This document shows positions 1 to 9,800 of a stretch of 64,000 bases of DNA, one piece after another. The translations under genes and the position numbers were made by a program. The notes under the pieces are model-generated. The model made no database searches. It had not been told where the DNA came from and saw only the letters and a program-made list of their open reading frames with translations. Position 1 is the first letter of the stretch. Each line of letters opens with the position of its first letter. The DNA comes from Verrucomicrobia bacterium Tous-C9LFEB. Its GTDB lineage: Bacteria > Verrucomicrobiota > Verrucomicrobiia > Methylacidiphilales > UBA1321. The DNA lies in assembly GCA_002304345.1 (NCBI GenBank), contig NEUU01000018.1, positions 1 through 64,000 of the forward strand, written 5' to 3'.

Positions 1-157
1 CTAATTAGCCTTCAAGATTAGACTCATCTGCTTGTTCTTTTCAGTATTGGCTTCGTTTCTCCTCAGTTACAGATCCAATCGGGATATGCGCTTTCGTCGC
101 GCCTTGCCAATTCTGAAAATTCCTGCGCATTTTAGTCCAATCTTGAAGGCTAATTAG
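1..157. repeat. Short element with 24-bp terminal inverted repeats
   Basis: Bases 1-24 and 134-157 are inverted copies of one another with a single mismatch (A versus G at the 20th base). Each arm contains the palindrome CTAATTAG at its outer end. The 109 bases between the arms hold no convincing gene. The layout fits a miniature inverted-repeat element or a very long hairpin. The window starts exactly at the left arm, so anything further left is unseen. Bases 158-241 hold no gene that I can support. Confidence 0.55.
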
Positions 158-241
158 AATAAGCGGGAGCAAAGTGGTGTCCACGATAGCGAGAACTGCC
201 GTGAAGAGTGACACCACCGGTGTATAGTGCCGGAGGGGCGG

Positions 242-793
242 CTATTTAGCCAAGCCCTGCGGAAAATTGGTCTCCGTATAGCGGGCCAGCAACCACAGGA
301 CGTCCGACAGGCGATTCAGATATTTGATGGCGAGGCTGTGCTCGATCTTGGAAAGATCCTGCGTTCCGACCACCAGCCGTTCCGCGCGGCGGCAAATGGA
401 TCGCGCCACATCGAGCGACGCCGCGGCGAGGGAATCGCCCGGCGTGGCCCAGCCGTCGAAGCTGATTTTTTCGCTCTCCACCTTCGCAACTAATTCATCA
501 AGGTGCGTCAAAGCTTCCGGCTGCAGCTTGGGGTATCGGTCATCCTTGCGGTAGCGTTCGATATCCTCCACGGCCGTGGCGAGCTCGCCCATGAGCGGCA
601 CCAGTTGCTTCTGGATCTTGAATAATTCCTCCTTGATCCAGAGGCAGGGCGTGGTGGCGCGGGCCATTCCGATCTGGCTGGAAAGTTCATCCACCGTGCC
701 ATAGGTTTCGACCCGTGGATTCGTTTTCGAAACGCGGCGTCCATACATTAAACCCGTGGCGCCCAAATCCCCCGTGCGTGTGGCAATCGACAT
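242..793 (-). CDS. PduO-type cob(I)alamin adenosyltransferase
   Basis: The 183-residue protein belongs to the PduO family, which transfers the adenosyl group of ATP to cob(I)alamin and so makes adenosylcobalamin in the cytoplasm. The N-terminal ATP-binding segment TRTGDLG (residues 5-11), the VDELSSQIG stretch (34-42) and the RSICRRAER motif (131-139) are all present, and the length is normal for the family. The ATG at 791-793 starts the protein directly at the conserved N-terminus. It is transcribed away from the LapA-like gene at 878. No other cobalamin synthesis gene is near, so it may serve salvage. A B12-binding radical SAM enzyme lies at 27138-28808, but that is not evidence of a functional link. 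Confidence 0.92.
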   Translation of the reverse strand: MSIATRTGDLGATGLMYGRRVSKTNPRVETYGTVDELSSQIGMARATTPCLWIKEELFKIQKQLVPLMGELATAVEDIERYRKDDRYPKLQPEALTHLDELVAKVESEKISFDGWATPGDSLAAASLDVARSICRRAERLVVGTQDLSKIEHSLAIKYLNRLSDVLWLLARYTETNFPQGLAK

Positions 794-877
794 TCCTTTT
801 TAATCGCATGAAATTGTCCGCGACACGACAAGTTTTTTTGCTAAGACAGGGTGGTAGCTAATCAGGTCTGTCTCCCT

Positions 878-1057
878 ATGAGTGGAAAATTAATCGCCGC
901 CTTGCTGTTGATCGGGGTTCTTATTTTGATCGTGATTTTTAATTCCGGTCCGGTCTCGCTCAATCTTCTCTTCGCCGAGTTGCGCGTGGCCAAGCCGATT
1001 CTCATCTTTGGTACTTTCGTCGGTGGTCTCATCACCGGCGCTCTGCTTAAACAATAG
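878..1057 (+). CDS. Small membrane protein, LapA/DUF1049-like
   Basis: The 59-residue product has two predicted membrane segments (about residues 4-22 and 37-55) joined by a short loop with the pattern N-S-G-P-V-S-L-N. That is the arrangement of the LapA/DUF1049 family of small inner-membrane proteins, which in Gammaproteobacteria help in lipopolysaccharide assembly. The open frame could extend to 851, but the ATG at 878 places the start just before the first hydrophobic helix. The M24 peptidase begins 27 bases downstream, so the two may be cotranscribed. Family assignment rests on topology and the loop motif only. Confidence 0.7.
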   Translation: MSGKLIAALLLIGVLILIVIFNSGPVSLNLLFAELRVAKPILIFGTFVGGLITGALLKQ

Positions 1058-1084
1058 CGCTTGGTGCGCCTTCGTTTTGCCCTT

Positions 1085-2188
1085 ATGAAAAAAGCCCGGA
1101 TGATCTACGCCTCCAGCGAGGCTGATGCGGATATTCTCTACGCCACGCGTCATTTCGTACCCGACCCGTTTCTCTGGTGGGAATGGCGCGGTCAGACGCA
1201 CGTGGTGATGAGTCCGCTGGAAATCGACCGCGCCCGCAAGTCGAAGAACATCGATCACGTGCACGCGCCGGAAGAATTTATCCTCAAAGGCACCAGCGCC
1301 AGCACCGCTCAACTGATCGTCGAGATCGCCCGCAAGCAAAAGTTCAACGCGGCCGAAGTGCCCGCCAGCTTTCCGTTGGGACTCGCCTTTGAGCTGAAGA
1401 AGCTCGGTTTTCACATCGATGTGGTGGAAGGACCGTTCTTTCCGCAACGGCAATTCAAGACGGCGGATGAGGTAAAAAAGCTGACGGTCGCGCTGCGCGT
1501 GACCGAGGCGGGGTTGGCCCGCGGCTTTGAAGTGCTCCGGCAGACGAAGATTGGTCCCAAGGGCGTTCTACGCTGGGGCAATGCGGTGCTCACTAGCGAA
1601 ATTCTGCGGGGTGAGATTGACGCAGTGGTGGTGAAAAAAGGCGGACTTCCCGCGAACACCATCGTCGCGGGCGGCGATCAGGCCTGCGATCCCCACGAGC
1701 GCGGCTCGGGTCCGCTCCGCGCGAACGAGACGATCATCATGGATATTTTTCCGCGTCACCAATCGACCGGCTATTTTGGCGATCTCACCCGCACGGTGGT
1801 TCGCGGTCGGGCTTCCGACGCACAGAAAAAACTCTACTTTACGGTGGCCGAGGGCAAACGCTGGGTGCAGAAGCAGATGAAGCCCGGCGTGGACGGCAAA
1901 AAACTGCACGAAGCGCTGGTGCAACGGTTCACCGAGGCAGGCTTTCCGACGGAAAAGCGCAAGGGTCGCTGGGTCGGTTTTTTCCATGGCACCGGGCATG
2001 GCCTCGGACTGGAAATTCACGAGTCGCCCCGCTTTGCAGCCGGGAAATTCAAGAAGGGACTGGCCCTCACGGTCGAACCCGGTCTGTACTATCCGGGCCT
2101 CGGTGGTGTCCGGCTCGAAGATGTGGTCATCCTCCAAACGGGCGGGATTCTCAATCTGACCAAGGCTCCGCAGTTTTTGGAGATCTAG
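1085..2188 (+). CDS. M24 family aminopeptidase (Xaa-Pro peptidase-like)
   Basis: This 367-residue protein has a creatinase-type N-terminal domain followed by an M24 pita-bread domain, the arrangement of Xaa-Pro aminopeptidases and dipeptidases. The metal ligands are recognisable: Asp in IIMDIFP and in FGDLTRT, His in the FHGTGHGLGLEIHES stretch, and Glu in VEPGLYYP and in VRLEDVV. It should cleave peptides with Pro at the second position using two divalent metals in the cytoplasm. The frame opens at 1061, but the ATG at 1085 (MKKARMIYAS) is the natural start. It converges on pyrD with only 9 bases between the stops. The exact substrate class cannot be told from sequence. Confidence 0.88.
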   Translation: MKKARMIYASSEADADILYATRHFVPDPFLWWEWRGQTHVVMSPLEIDRARKSKNIDHVHAPEEFILKGTSASTAQLIVEIARKQKFNAAEVPASFPLGLAFELKKLGFHIDVVEGPFFPQRQFKTADEVKKLTVALRVTEAGLARGFEVLRQTKIGPKGVLRWGNAVLTSEILRGEIDAVVVKKGGLPANTIVAGGDQACDPHERGSGPLRANETIIMDIFPRHQSTGYFGDLTRTVVRGRASDAQKKLYFTVAEGKRWVQKQMKPGVDGKKLHEALVQRFTEAGFPTEKRKGRWVGFFHGTGHGLGLEIHESPRFAAGKFKKGLALTVEPGLYYPGLGGVRLEDVVILQTGGILNLTKAPQFLEI

Positions 2189-2197
2189 ACGGAAGGC

Positions 2198-3199
2198 CTA
2201 CAGCTTGTCGCAGATCTGGCGCACGATGAACGGACCTTCGTAGATGAAGCCCGTATAGATCTGCACCAGTGAAGCACCCGCATCGAGTTTCTCCCGGGCA
2301 TCGTCCGCGGTGGAGATGCCCCCCACGCCGATGATCGGCAGCTTGCCGCCGGTGGCGCGGCTGATGAAGCGGATGATCTCCGTGCTGCGCTGACGCAGTG
2401 GCGCGCCGCTCAATCCGCCTTCCTCCTTCAGCGAGACAGTCGACTTGTCGATGGTCGTGTTCGTCGCGATCACGCCATGGAGATGATTCTCCATGATGCA
2501 TTCGAGAACCGACATGATTTCCTTTTCGTCGAGGTCCGGCGCGATCTTGATCACGACAGGCTTGCTGTCGGCACCGAGATTGGCTTCCACGATGGGGCGC
2601 ACGAGAGCGTTCAGCGCGTCTTTTTGTTGGAGCAAGCGTAGGCCGGGAGTGTTCGGCGAACTGATGTTGATGGCGAAATAATCGGCGTAAGGACGCAGGG
2701 CGAGGAAGCTCTCGAGGTAGTCCTTGCCCGCTTCTTCGAGCGGCGTGGTCTTTTGTTTGCCGATGTTGATGCCGATTGGAATCTTTGGCCAGCGACCGGA
2801 TTGCTTCAAGGCTTCGAGGCGGCGGGTGACCGCTTCGAGTCCTTCGTTCGGAAAGCCCATGCGATTGATCAGCGCCTTGCTCGACGGAATGCGGAAGATG
2901 CGCGGCTTTGGATTGCCCGGTTGCGGTTTGGGCGTGATCGTGCCGATTTCCGCGTAGCCGAAGCCGAGGCTTTCCCATGCAGGCAGGGCGACGGCGTCCT
3001 TGTCGAAACCGGCGGCGATGCCGATCGGGTTGCCGAAATTGATTCCCCACAGATTGACGTTCAGCTTGGGGTTGTTCACCTTCGCGTAGGAGGCGAGGGA
3101 TTGGTGAAAGAGTGGGACGCGAAGGGCGGTGAGGGCGAGGTGATGCACGCACTCGGGGTTGAGCTGAAAGAACAGCGGGCGGATGACGTTCTTGTACAT
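2198..3199 (-). CDS. pyrD: Dihydroorotate dehydrogenase (quinone), class 2
   Basis: PyrD oxidises dihydroorotate to orotate with FMN and passes electrons to quinone, the fourth step of pyrimidine synthesis. The protein (333 residues from MYKNVIRPLFF) begins with the short amphipathic N-terminal segment typical of membrane-associated class 2 enzymes. It carries the NISSPNTPGLR motif with the catalytic Ser of that class, and the VVIKIAPDL and TNTTI flavin-site stretches. An upstream in-frame ATG at 3220 would overlap mnmE by 16 bases; the ATG at 3197-3199 gives the usual N-terminus. It is last in a tight minus-strand run plsC-chrA-mnmE-pyrD. carB, at 39950, is the other pyrimidine-route gene seen in this window. 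Confidence 0.95.
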   Translation of the reverse strand: MYKNVIRPLFFQLNPECVHHLALTALRVPLFHQSLASYAKVNNPKLNVNLWGINFGNPIGIAAGFDKDAVALPAWESLGFGYAEIGTITPKPQPGNPKPRIFRIPSSKALINRMGFPNEGLEAVTRRLEALKQSGRWPKIPIGINIGKQKTTPLEEAGKDYLESFLALRPYADYFAINISSPNTPGLRLLQQKDALNALVRPIVEANLGADSKPVVIKIAPDLDEKEIMSVLECIMENHLHGVIATNTTIDKSTVSLKEEGGLSGAPLRQRSTEIIRFISRATGGKLPIIGVGGISTADDAREKLDAGASLVQIYTGFIYEGPFIVRQICDKL

Positions 3200-3204
3200 G
3201 AGTT

Positions 3205-4542
3205 CTATTTTCCGATGCAAAAATTCTTAAAGAGTTGATCGAGGATATCCTCGTTCGTGGCCAATCCCACGATCTGACCAATTTCATTCAGCGCGGCGCG
3301 AAGATCAATGCTAATCAACTCGGGAGCGAGTCCCCCGGTGAGTCCCGATGCAGCCCGGCCGAGGGCCTCTTCGGCGCGGTGCAGGGCCGCTTCCTGCCGG
3401 GCATTGATGGTCAGCCAGCCGGTATCGGCGGGTCGTTGGGAGCCAATCAACCGCTTTTCGATGGCGTCTTCCAACTCAGCCAAGCCCTGGCTGGTCCGCG
3501 TGGAAACGGCAAGAGCGTTTTGATGGTCGGGGTGTCGACCCAGATCGACCTTGTTGGCGACGGGGAGATAGAGCCGGTCTTGCAACGAGGCTTGCAGCTC
3601 CGCGTCGAACGCGGTCAGCGCGTGAGGCGCTTCGAAAACGTGCAGGATCAGGTCGGCCCGTTGCGCGACGGACTGGGCGCGGCGCACGCCCTCGGCTTCG
3701 ATTTCGTCGTGGGTCTCGCGTTGTCCTGCGGTGTCGACGAGGAGTAGGCGAAAACCGCGCACGTTGCATTCCGCTTCAATGGTGTCGCGGGTTGTGCCGG
3801 GCGTGGCGGAAACAATGGCGCGGCTTTCGTGCAGGAGGGCGTTGAGGAGGCTCGATTTGCCAACGTTCGGTGCGCCGACGATGGCGGTGGTGATGCCTTC
3901 GCGCAGGATGCGGCCCAGCGGGGCGGTTTGCAGCAGGGCAATCACTTCCTGCCGCATTGTGTCGATGCGACCGAGGAACGTCTCGCCGGTCTCGGGTTCG
4001 ATGTCTTCCTCGGGAAAATCGATGTAGGCTTCGAGATGGGCGAGGAGATCGATGAGTTGGTGGCGGAGCTGATTCAACTTCTCCGCGAGCCGACCTTCCT
4101 TCATCGCCTGCGCGCCGACGAGGGCGCGTTCGGTGCTGGCGTGGATCAGGTCGAGCACGGCCTCCGCTTGGGTGAGATCGAGCTTGCCGTTGAGGAAGGC
4201 GCGCTGGGTGAATTCCCCCGGCTCGGCGGGACGCGCGCCCTGATGGATGAAAGCTTGCAGGATATTCTGTGCGATCAGCGGGTTGCCGTGGCAGGAAATC
4301 TCCATCGTGTCTTCGCCTGTGAAGGAGTGCGGCCCTTTCCAATAGGTCGCGACCGCTTCGTCGAGAAGTTGACCCTGATCCCGTAAATGAACGTACACGG
4401 CATGCTGCGGCGTCCACTCGCGTGGCGCGGCGAGCAATGCGTTCGTGTAGACGACGACATCTGGACCACTCAGCCGGACGATCGCGAGGGCGCTGATGCC
4501 GGGCGGCGTGCTGAGGGCGATGATGGTGTCGGTGGCGCTCAT
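3205..4542 (-). CDS. mnmE: tRNA uridine-5-carboxymethylaminomethyl modification GTPase MnmE
   Basis: MnmE works with MnmG to modify the wobble uridine of certain tRNAs. The 445-residue protein has the N-terminal tetrahydrofolate-binding domain, a helical domain, and an inserted G domain with GAPNVGKSS (G1), DTAGQRET (G3) and NKVDL (G4). It ends in the invariant C-terminal CIGK, which carries the catalytic Cys. Its start overlaps the end of chrA by 4 bases and pyrD begins 5 bases beyond its stop, so translational coupling is likely. In many bacteria mnmE follows the rpmH-rnpA-yidC-jag set; here that set is 41 kb away (45924-49145). Confidence 0.97.
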   Translation of the reverse strand: MSATDTIIALSTPPGISALAIVRLSGPDVVVYTNALLAAPREWTPQHAVYVHLRDQGQLLDEAVATYWKGPHSFTGEDTMEISCHGNPLIAQNILQAFIHQGARPAEPGEFTQRAFLNGKLDLTQAEAVLDLIHASTERALVGAQAMKEGRLAEKLNQLRHQLIDLLAHLEAYIDFPEEDIEPETGETFLGRIDTMRQEVIALLQTAPLGRILREGITTAIVGAPNVGKSSLLNALLHESRAIVSATPGTTRDTIEAECNVRGFRLLLVDTAGQRETHDEIEAEGVRRAQSVAQRADLILHVFEAPHALTAFDAELQASLQDRLYLPVANKVDLGRHPDHQNALAVSTRTSQGLAELEDAIEKRLIGSQRPADTGWLTINARQEAALHRAEEALGRAASGLTGGLAPELISIDLRAALNEIGQIVGLATNEDILDQLFKNFCIGK

Positions 4543-5921
4543 GAAAGGTAGGAATGCAGAATGCCAATCAAACCAAACGCGGGCACGAGATAAATCACGT
4601 CGATCTTCACTTTTTGCAAACCCACGAAGCCGATGATGCTCATGAAGAGCACAAACGAATCGATCTGGAACGAACTGGCGTAACTGCTGGAGCGGCCCAT
4701 GGTGCTCTCGGTGATTTGCACCGAGGTGAAGAGCGCATGCACGGCGAACCAGACGGCGAGGTTGAGGATCACGCCCACCACGGCGGCGGTCACGGCATTG
4801 AGCGCATTCGTCAGGGCGGTGACCCGGCGCATCTTTTCAATATACGGTGCCCCGGCAAAGATGAAGAGGAATGACGGCGCAAAGGTCACCCACGTGGTCA
4901 TGATTGCGCCGAGGATTGCGGCAACGATGGCGGGCAGATCGCCGGGATTTTGCCACGCGCCGACAAAGCCGACGAATTGCAACACCATGATCAGCGGGCC
5001 GGGTGTGGTCTCGGCGAGGGCGAGGCCATCAAGCATTTGCAGTGGCGAGAGCCACTGATAGACATCCACCGCCTGCTGGCCCACGTAGGGCAGCACCGCA
5101 TAGGCTCCGCCGAAGGTAATGAGCGCTGCTTTGCTGAAGAAGAGACCTTCCTTTGTGATCGTGTTGCTCCAGCCGAGAATCAATCCCGCGAGCAGGACCG
5201 GCGTCAACCAGACGACGATGCCAATGCCGATTCGTTGGAGTAGTCGTGGAAACTCGATATGACGCGAGGGCAGGACCGCTACTGGTCCGGGAGCCGTCAT
5301 GGTGGGCGGATGCGCACTGCGGTTGTGTTGGAAATGACCCGGAAAGAAATGACCGCCAATCCAACCGATCAATCCCGCGCCGAACACAATCGCCGGAAAG
5401 GGCGCTTTGAGAAAATAGATGGCGACGAAGGAGAGTCCCGCAATCGCCCATAACGTGCGCGTCTTGAGTGCGCGCTGACCCACCCGCAGTACCGCGACGG
5501 CGACGATGGCGATGACCGCTGGTTTCAATCCATAGAAGAACGCCGCGATCCAGGCGATCTTGCCGAACGCCATGTAAATCCAGCTCAGGGCGAGTAGGAG
5601 TATCGCTGCGGGAAGGACGAAGAGAATGCCCGCTGCGAGTCCGCCGCGCGTGCCATGCATCAGCCAGCCGATATAGGTGGCGAGCTGTTGTGCTTCGGGG
5701 CCGGGCAACAGCATGCAATAATTCAGCGCGTGGAGAAATCGCTCTTCGCTGATCCACTTGCGCTTGTCCACAATCTCCGTATGCATGAGCGTGATCTGTC
5801 CGGAGGGTCCTCCGAAACTGACGAGCCCCAGTTTGAACCAAAAGCGGAGCGCTTCTTTGAATGTCGGGAGGGCGACTGGCGGAGGCGTGGGGATGGGGGG
5901 AAGCTCAGGCTGCGTGGCCAT
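4539..5921 (-). CDS. chrA: Chromate transporter, two-domain ChrA
   Basis: The 460-residue, highly hydrophobic protein has the two homologous halves of long-chain CHR family chromate transporters. The N-terminal half carries FVSFGGP-like and LLPGPEAQQLA motifs (here GLVSFGGPSGQ and MLLPGPEAQQL); the second half repeats them in ITFGGAYAVLPY and ETTPGPLI. About ten to twelve membrane helices are expected. Characterised relatives export chromate across the inner membrane. It overlaps plsC by 17 bases and mnmE by 4, so it is embedded in a housekeeping transcript rather than a metal-resistance island, and its substrate in this organism could differ. Confidence 0.92.
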   Translation of the reverse strand: MATQPELPPIPTPPPVALPTFKEALRFWFKLGLVSFGGPSGQITLMHTEIVDKRKWISEERFLHALNYCMLLPGPEAQQLATYIGWLMHGTRGGLAAGILFVLPAAILLLALSWIYMAFGKIAWIAAFFYGLKPAVIAIVAVAVLRVGQRALKTRTLWAIAGLSFVAIYFLKAPFPAIVFGAGLIGWIGGHFFPGHFQHNRSAHPPTMTAPGPVAVLPSRHIEFPRLLQRIGIGIVVWLTPVLLAGLILGWSNTITKEGLFFSKAALITFGGAYAVLPYVGQQAVDVYQWLSPLQMLDGLALAETTPGPLIMVLQFVGFVGAWQNPGDLPAIVAAILGAIMTTWVTFAPSFLFIFAGAPYIEKMRRVTALTNALNAVTAAVVGVILNLAVWFAVHALFTSVQITESTMGRSSSYASSFQIDSFVLFMSIIGFVGLQKVKIDVIYLVPAFGLIGILHSYLS

Positions 5922-6705
5922 GGTGAACGGGTGCGTGAGGTTTGGAAGGCGAAATCTTCAAGCGCTCGCGCGAGTCGGCCAGTCGATTGGTAATATCGTG
6001 ATGCAGCTTGGCGGCCAATTTCTTGCGATCGGTGGCAGGCTCGACGGGACTAAACTGAATGATCGCCTCAATGGAGGAATAGCTCAGGAGTTGGAGCAGA
6101 TGCGGCAGCAATGTCACATCGCCATACCAGCTCACGCCCTCCGAACTGCCGGTTTCCTTCACACGATAACTGATCGTGCAGGGCAGGACGTTCGATTGGA
6201 TTTCCACGGCGGGTTGCAGCAAACCGGGATGAAACGGCAGCACATGCGTGCCGTCGGACGTCGTGCCTTCGAGGAAAAGTCCCACCGGAACTCCTGCCTC
6301 GGCAATCGTGCGGACGCCACTGGTGAGACGGCCCACGTCGCTGCGCTGTTCGCGGTTGATGTAGAGCGTGCCGCCGCAACGGGTCAGGATTCCGCCCCAT
6401 GGCCAATCGCGAATGTCATGCTTCGCAACAAAGATCACCGGCGTCTGCGACGCGATGAGGAACGGGTCGATGTAGCTCATATGATTCGACGCGAGTATCC
6501 CTGCCGGGGCGGGATTGCCGATGCGGATGATCTTCAAATTGATCATCCAGCAGATCGCTTTCGAATAGCGGCTGAGCCAGCGCCCCTGATAACGGATGCG
6601 CGCCGCCCCTTTAAGCCAGTTACCGATCAGGGCGAAGTCCAGAAACGCGGTGACGCTGATGAATCCAAATAGCACCAGTCGCGTAATCATCCTCAGGAAA
6701 TTCAT
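5905..6705 (-). CDS. plsC: 1-acyl-sn-glycerol-3-phosphate acyltransferase (PlsC family)
   Basis: PlsC-family enzymes add the second acyl chain to lysophosphatidic acid at the membrane. The 266-residue protein has an N-terminal membrane segment, the catalytic NHMSYIDP box (H-x4-D), a downstream GTLYINRE segment and FLEGTTSDG in place of the common FPEGTRS block. It is the first gene of the minus-strand run leading into chrA. The last residues read through into the chrA start region. The family also includes ornithine-lipid acyltransferases (OlsA), so the acceptor lipid is not certain. Confidence 0.85.
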   Translation of the reverse strand: MNFLRMITRLVLFGFISVTAFLDFALIGNWLKGAARIRYQGRWLSRYSKAICWMINLKIIRIGNPAPAGILASNHMSYIDPFLIASQTPVIFVAKHDIRDWPWGGILTRCGGTLYINREQRSDVGRLTSGVRTIAEAGVPVGLFLEGTTSDGTHVLPFHPGLLQPAVEIQSNVLPCTISYRVKETGSSEGVSWYGDVTLLPHLLQLLSYSSIEAIIQFSPVEPATDRKKLAAKLHHDITNRLADSRERLKISPSKPHAPVHHGHAA

Positions 6706-6740
6706 GGCCGGATGGTATCAGTCCTTTGTCACCTGACAAG

Positions 6741-6757
6741 GCAGGGCTGAGCCCTGC
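6741..6757. other. Small GC-rich hairpin between plsC and uvrA
   Basis: GCAGGGC, loop TGA, GCCCTGC forms a perfect 7-bp stem, followed by ACCCAG. A similar short hairpin followed by CACCCAG lies just before ruvC (about 23566-23584). Neither has a T-tract. They may belong to a small repeat family; a function as terminator of uvrA is possible but weak. Confidence 0.35.
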
Positions 6758-6807
6758 ACCCAGCTAGGCTTGCGCCAGATCTCAGGTCTCTGGATGACAC
6801 CGCTTCT

Positions 6808-9800
6808 TTATGCCCGTAACGCCTTTGCCAGGAACGGCCCGGTTACGGACTTCTTGTTCTTCGCGACCTGTTCCGGCGTGCCGGTGGCAATGAGGAGTCC
6901 ACCACCATTGCCGCCTTCGGGCCCGAGTTCGATCACATAGTCGGCTTCCGCGAGCACATCGAGATGATGCTCAATGACGACGACGGTATGGCCCGCATCG
7001 ACCAATTGGTGCATCACGTCGAGGAGTCGCTTCACATCGGCGAGATGCAAGCCGATGGTCGGCTCTTCCAGTAGATAGAGATGATGCGTCTTGCCGAAGC
7101 CGGGCATCTTGAGCCGCTTGTTCACGTTCGTGCCGAGGGAACGCGAAAGTTCCGCGACGAGTTTGATGCGTTGCGATTCGCCACCCGAAAGCGTGGGGCT
7201 GCGTTGACCGAGGGTGAGGTAACCGAGCCCGGTATCAGCGAGGAGTTGGAGGGGGCGTTGCAGGCGCGGCACATCCGCGAAAAAGAGCGCTGCTTCTTCA
7301 ATCGTCATGTCGAGGATATCGGCGATACTCTTCTCGTTGTACTTCACCTCGAGCGTTTCCGTGTTGTAACGGCGGCTGCGGCACGCTTCGCATGGCACAT
7401 AGACCGACGGCAGGAAATTCATCTCCACCTTGATCGTACCTTGACCGAGACAGGTCTGGCAACGGCCCGAGCCGCTGTTGAACGAAAACCGGTCGCGGCC
7501 ATACCCGCGCTGGCGAGCGAGCGGAAGCTGGGCGAAGAGCGAACGGATGTCATCCATCAAGCCGATGTATGTGGCGGGCGTGGAGCGCGACGTCTTGCCG
7601 ATGGGCGATTGATCGACCTCGTAGACCGCACTGAAGAGATCGCCGTGATCGACACTCTTCCATTGCCGCGAGGTCTTGGTGGCGGACTCACCGCGTTTGC
7701 GCGGGGCGAGAGCGAGTTTCAGGACATCATGCACGAGTGTGGATTTTCCCGCGCCGCTGACACCGCAGACGGCGATGAGCCGCCCCGCAGGCAGGGCGAC
7801 TTCGAGGTTTTGCAGGTTGTGCTCGTGTGCGCCTTTGACCGTGCACCAGCGGACGGTCTTATCCAGCGGACGACGCGCTCCGGAGAGGGGGTGACGGAGC
7901 GGCTCGCCGAGGAGTTGGCCAGTGATTGACTTCTTATTCTTCGCCAGCTGCTGCCACGAACCTTGGGCAACGACGTTACCGCCGTGTGTACCCGCGCCGG
8001 GCCCGAGATCAATGATATGATCGGCCGCGCGCATCGTGTCCTCGTCGTGTTCTACGATCACGAGCGTGTTGCCGTGATCGCGCAGATCGGAGAGTGAGCG
8101 TAGCAATTGATGATTGTCGCGCGGGTGCAAGCCAATGGTCGGCTCGTCGAGGACGTAGAGCACGCCTTGCAGGCTGGAACCGAGTTGCGCGGCGAGCCGG
8201 ATGCGTTGCGATTCGCCACCGGACAGCGTCGGCGCGGAGCGGTCGAGCGTGAGGTAGCCGAGGCCGACCTTCGCGAGAAAGGCGAGCCGCTGCTGGATTT
8301 CCGGCAGAATGTCGCGCGCGATTTCGCCATCGCGTCCACTAAAGGCGACGCCCTTAAAAAGCGTGCCAGCTTCGAGGATGGTGAGAGCGCTGATTTCCGG
8401 CAGCGTCCACGAGGTTTGACTCCGGCCCTTGCCGACAGCGAGTCGCACCGCACGCGCGATGGGGTTGAGCCGTTGGCCGTTGCATACGGTGCAAACGGGG
8501 AGTTCTTCCTCGTGCCACTCGCGGGCGAGTTCCTGCGCCGCTTCGCGTTCCGCGTCGGTTTCGGCGTCGACATTAACGTGCAGGATCGTGCCGTAACCTT
8601 CGCAGGTGGGACACCAGCCATGCGGCGAATTGTACGAGAACAGGCGCGGATCGAGTTCGTCGAACGAGCGGCCTGATTTGGGACAGAAGAGGTGCGTGCT
8701 GTAGACGCTTTCGTCTTTCTTGTTGAAAGCGAAGAGCGTGCCGCGACCGATTTCGAGCGCGGTCTCGACAAGGCGACGGCGTTCGCCCGGTTTTTGTTTC
8801 GAGGTGAGCGTGCCGACAACGAGATCGATCGTATGCTCGCTGTAGCGGTTCAACGCCTTGAACTTATCCGGCGCGATCCACTTGCCGTCGACGCGCAGCA
8901 TCGTGTAGCCCTTCTTCTGGGCCCACTTCGCAATCTCGGTATGGAACCCTTTACGCGCGCGGATCAAGGGCGCGAGCAGGGTGAGTTCGCCTGTGCGGCG
9001 CGATTTCTCGATCCACTTGAAGATCTCATCCGAGGTTTGGCGAACTGCTTGCTCGCCGGTTTCCGGATCGTGCGCGGTGCCGAGCTTGGCATAGAGTAGG
9101 CGCAGGAACTGGTGAATCTCCGTGACGGTCGCAATGGTGCTCTTGCGGCCGCCCTGGGTCAGGCGTTGTTCGATGGCGACGGCGGGCGGGATGCCGGTGA
9201 TGGAATCGACGGCCGGCTTTTCCATCTGCTCGACGAACTGCCGCGCATAGGCATTGAGGCTGTCGAGGTAACGGCGTTGGCCTTCGGCGAAGAGGAGATC
9301 AAACGCGAGCGTCGATTTGCCCGAACCGCTCAAGCCGGTCACCACGGTCATCTGGCCGAGATCGATGTCGAGCGAAACGTTTTTGAGATTGTGATGACGC
9401 GCCCCGCGAATCTGGATGCACTCAGGGCGGTTCAAGATGGCCCTGCGTTTTCGGTCGGGACGCGACAGAACGAGCGTAGACTTGGTGTCGGGAACGCCGA
9501 GTTTCTCGCGGAGGAATTTACCCGTGTAGCTTTTCGCCACGCGCGTGACTTGTTCCGGCGTGCCGGTCGCGACGACTTCGCCGCCGCCATCTCCTGCCTC
9601 GGGGCCGAGATCAATGAGCCAGTCGGCGCATTTGAGGACATCGAGATTATGTTCGATGACAAGGAGCGAATTACCCTGATCGACGAGTCGTTGCAATACG
9701 GCAACGAGGAGTCGGATGTCCTCGAAATGAAGTCCCGTAGTTGGTTCATCGAGGATGAAGAGACGGGTGCTGCCCGACTTGGTTGGCGTATTCTTCTCCG

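Noticed and set aside
4539..5921. Metal-resistance island around chrA
   Set aside because: The neighbours are housekeeping genes with overlapping ends, and no other resistance gene or mobile element is adjacent.
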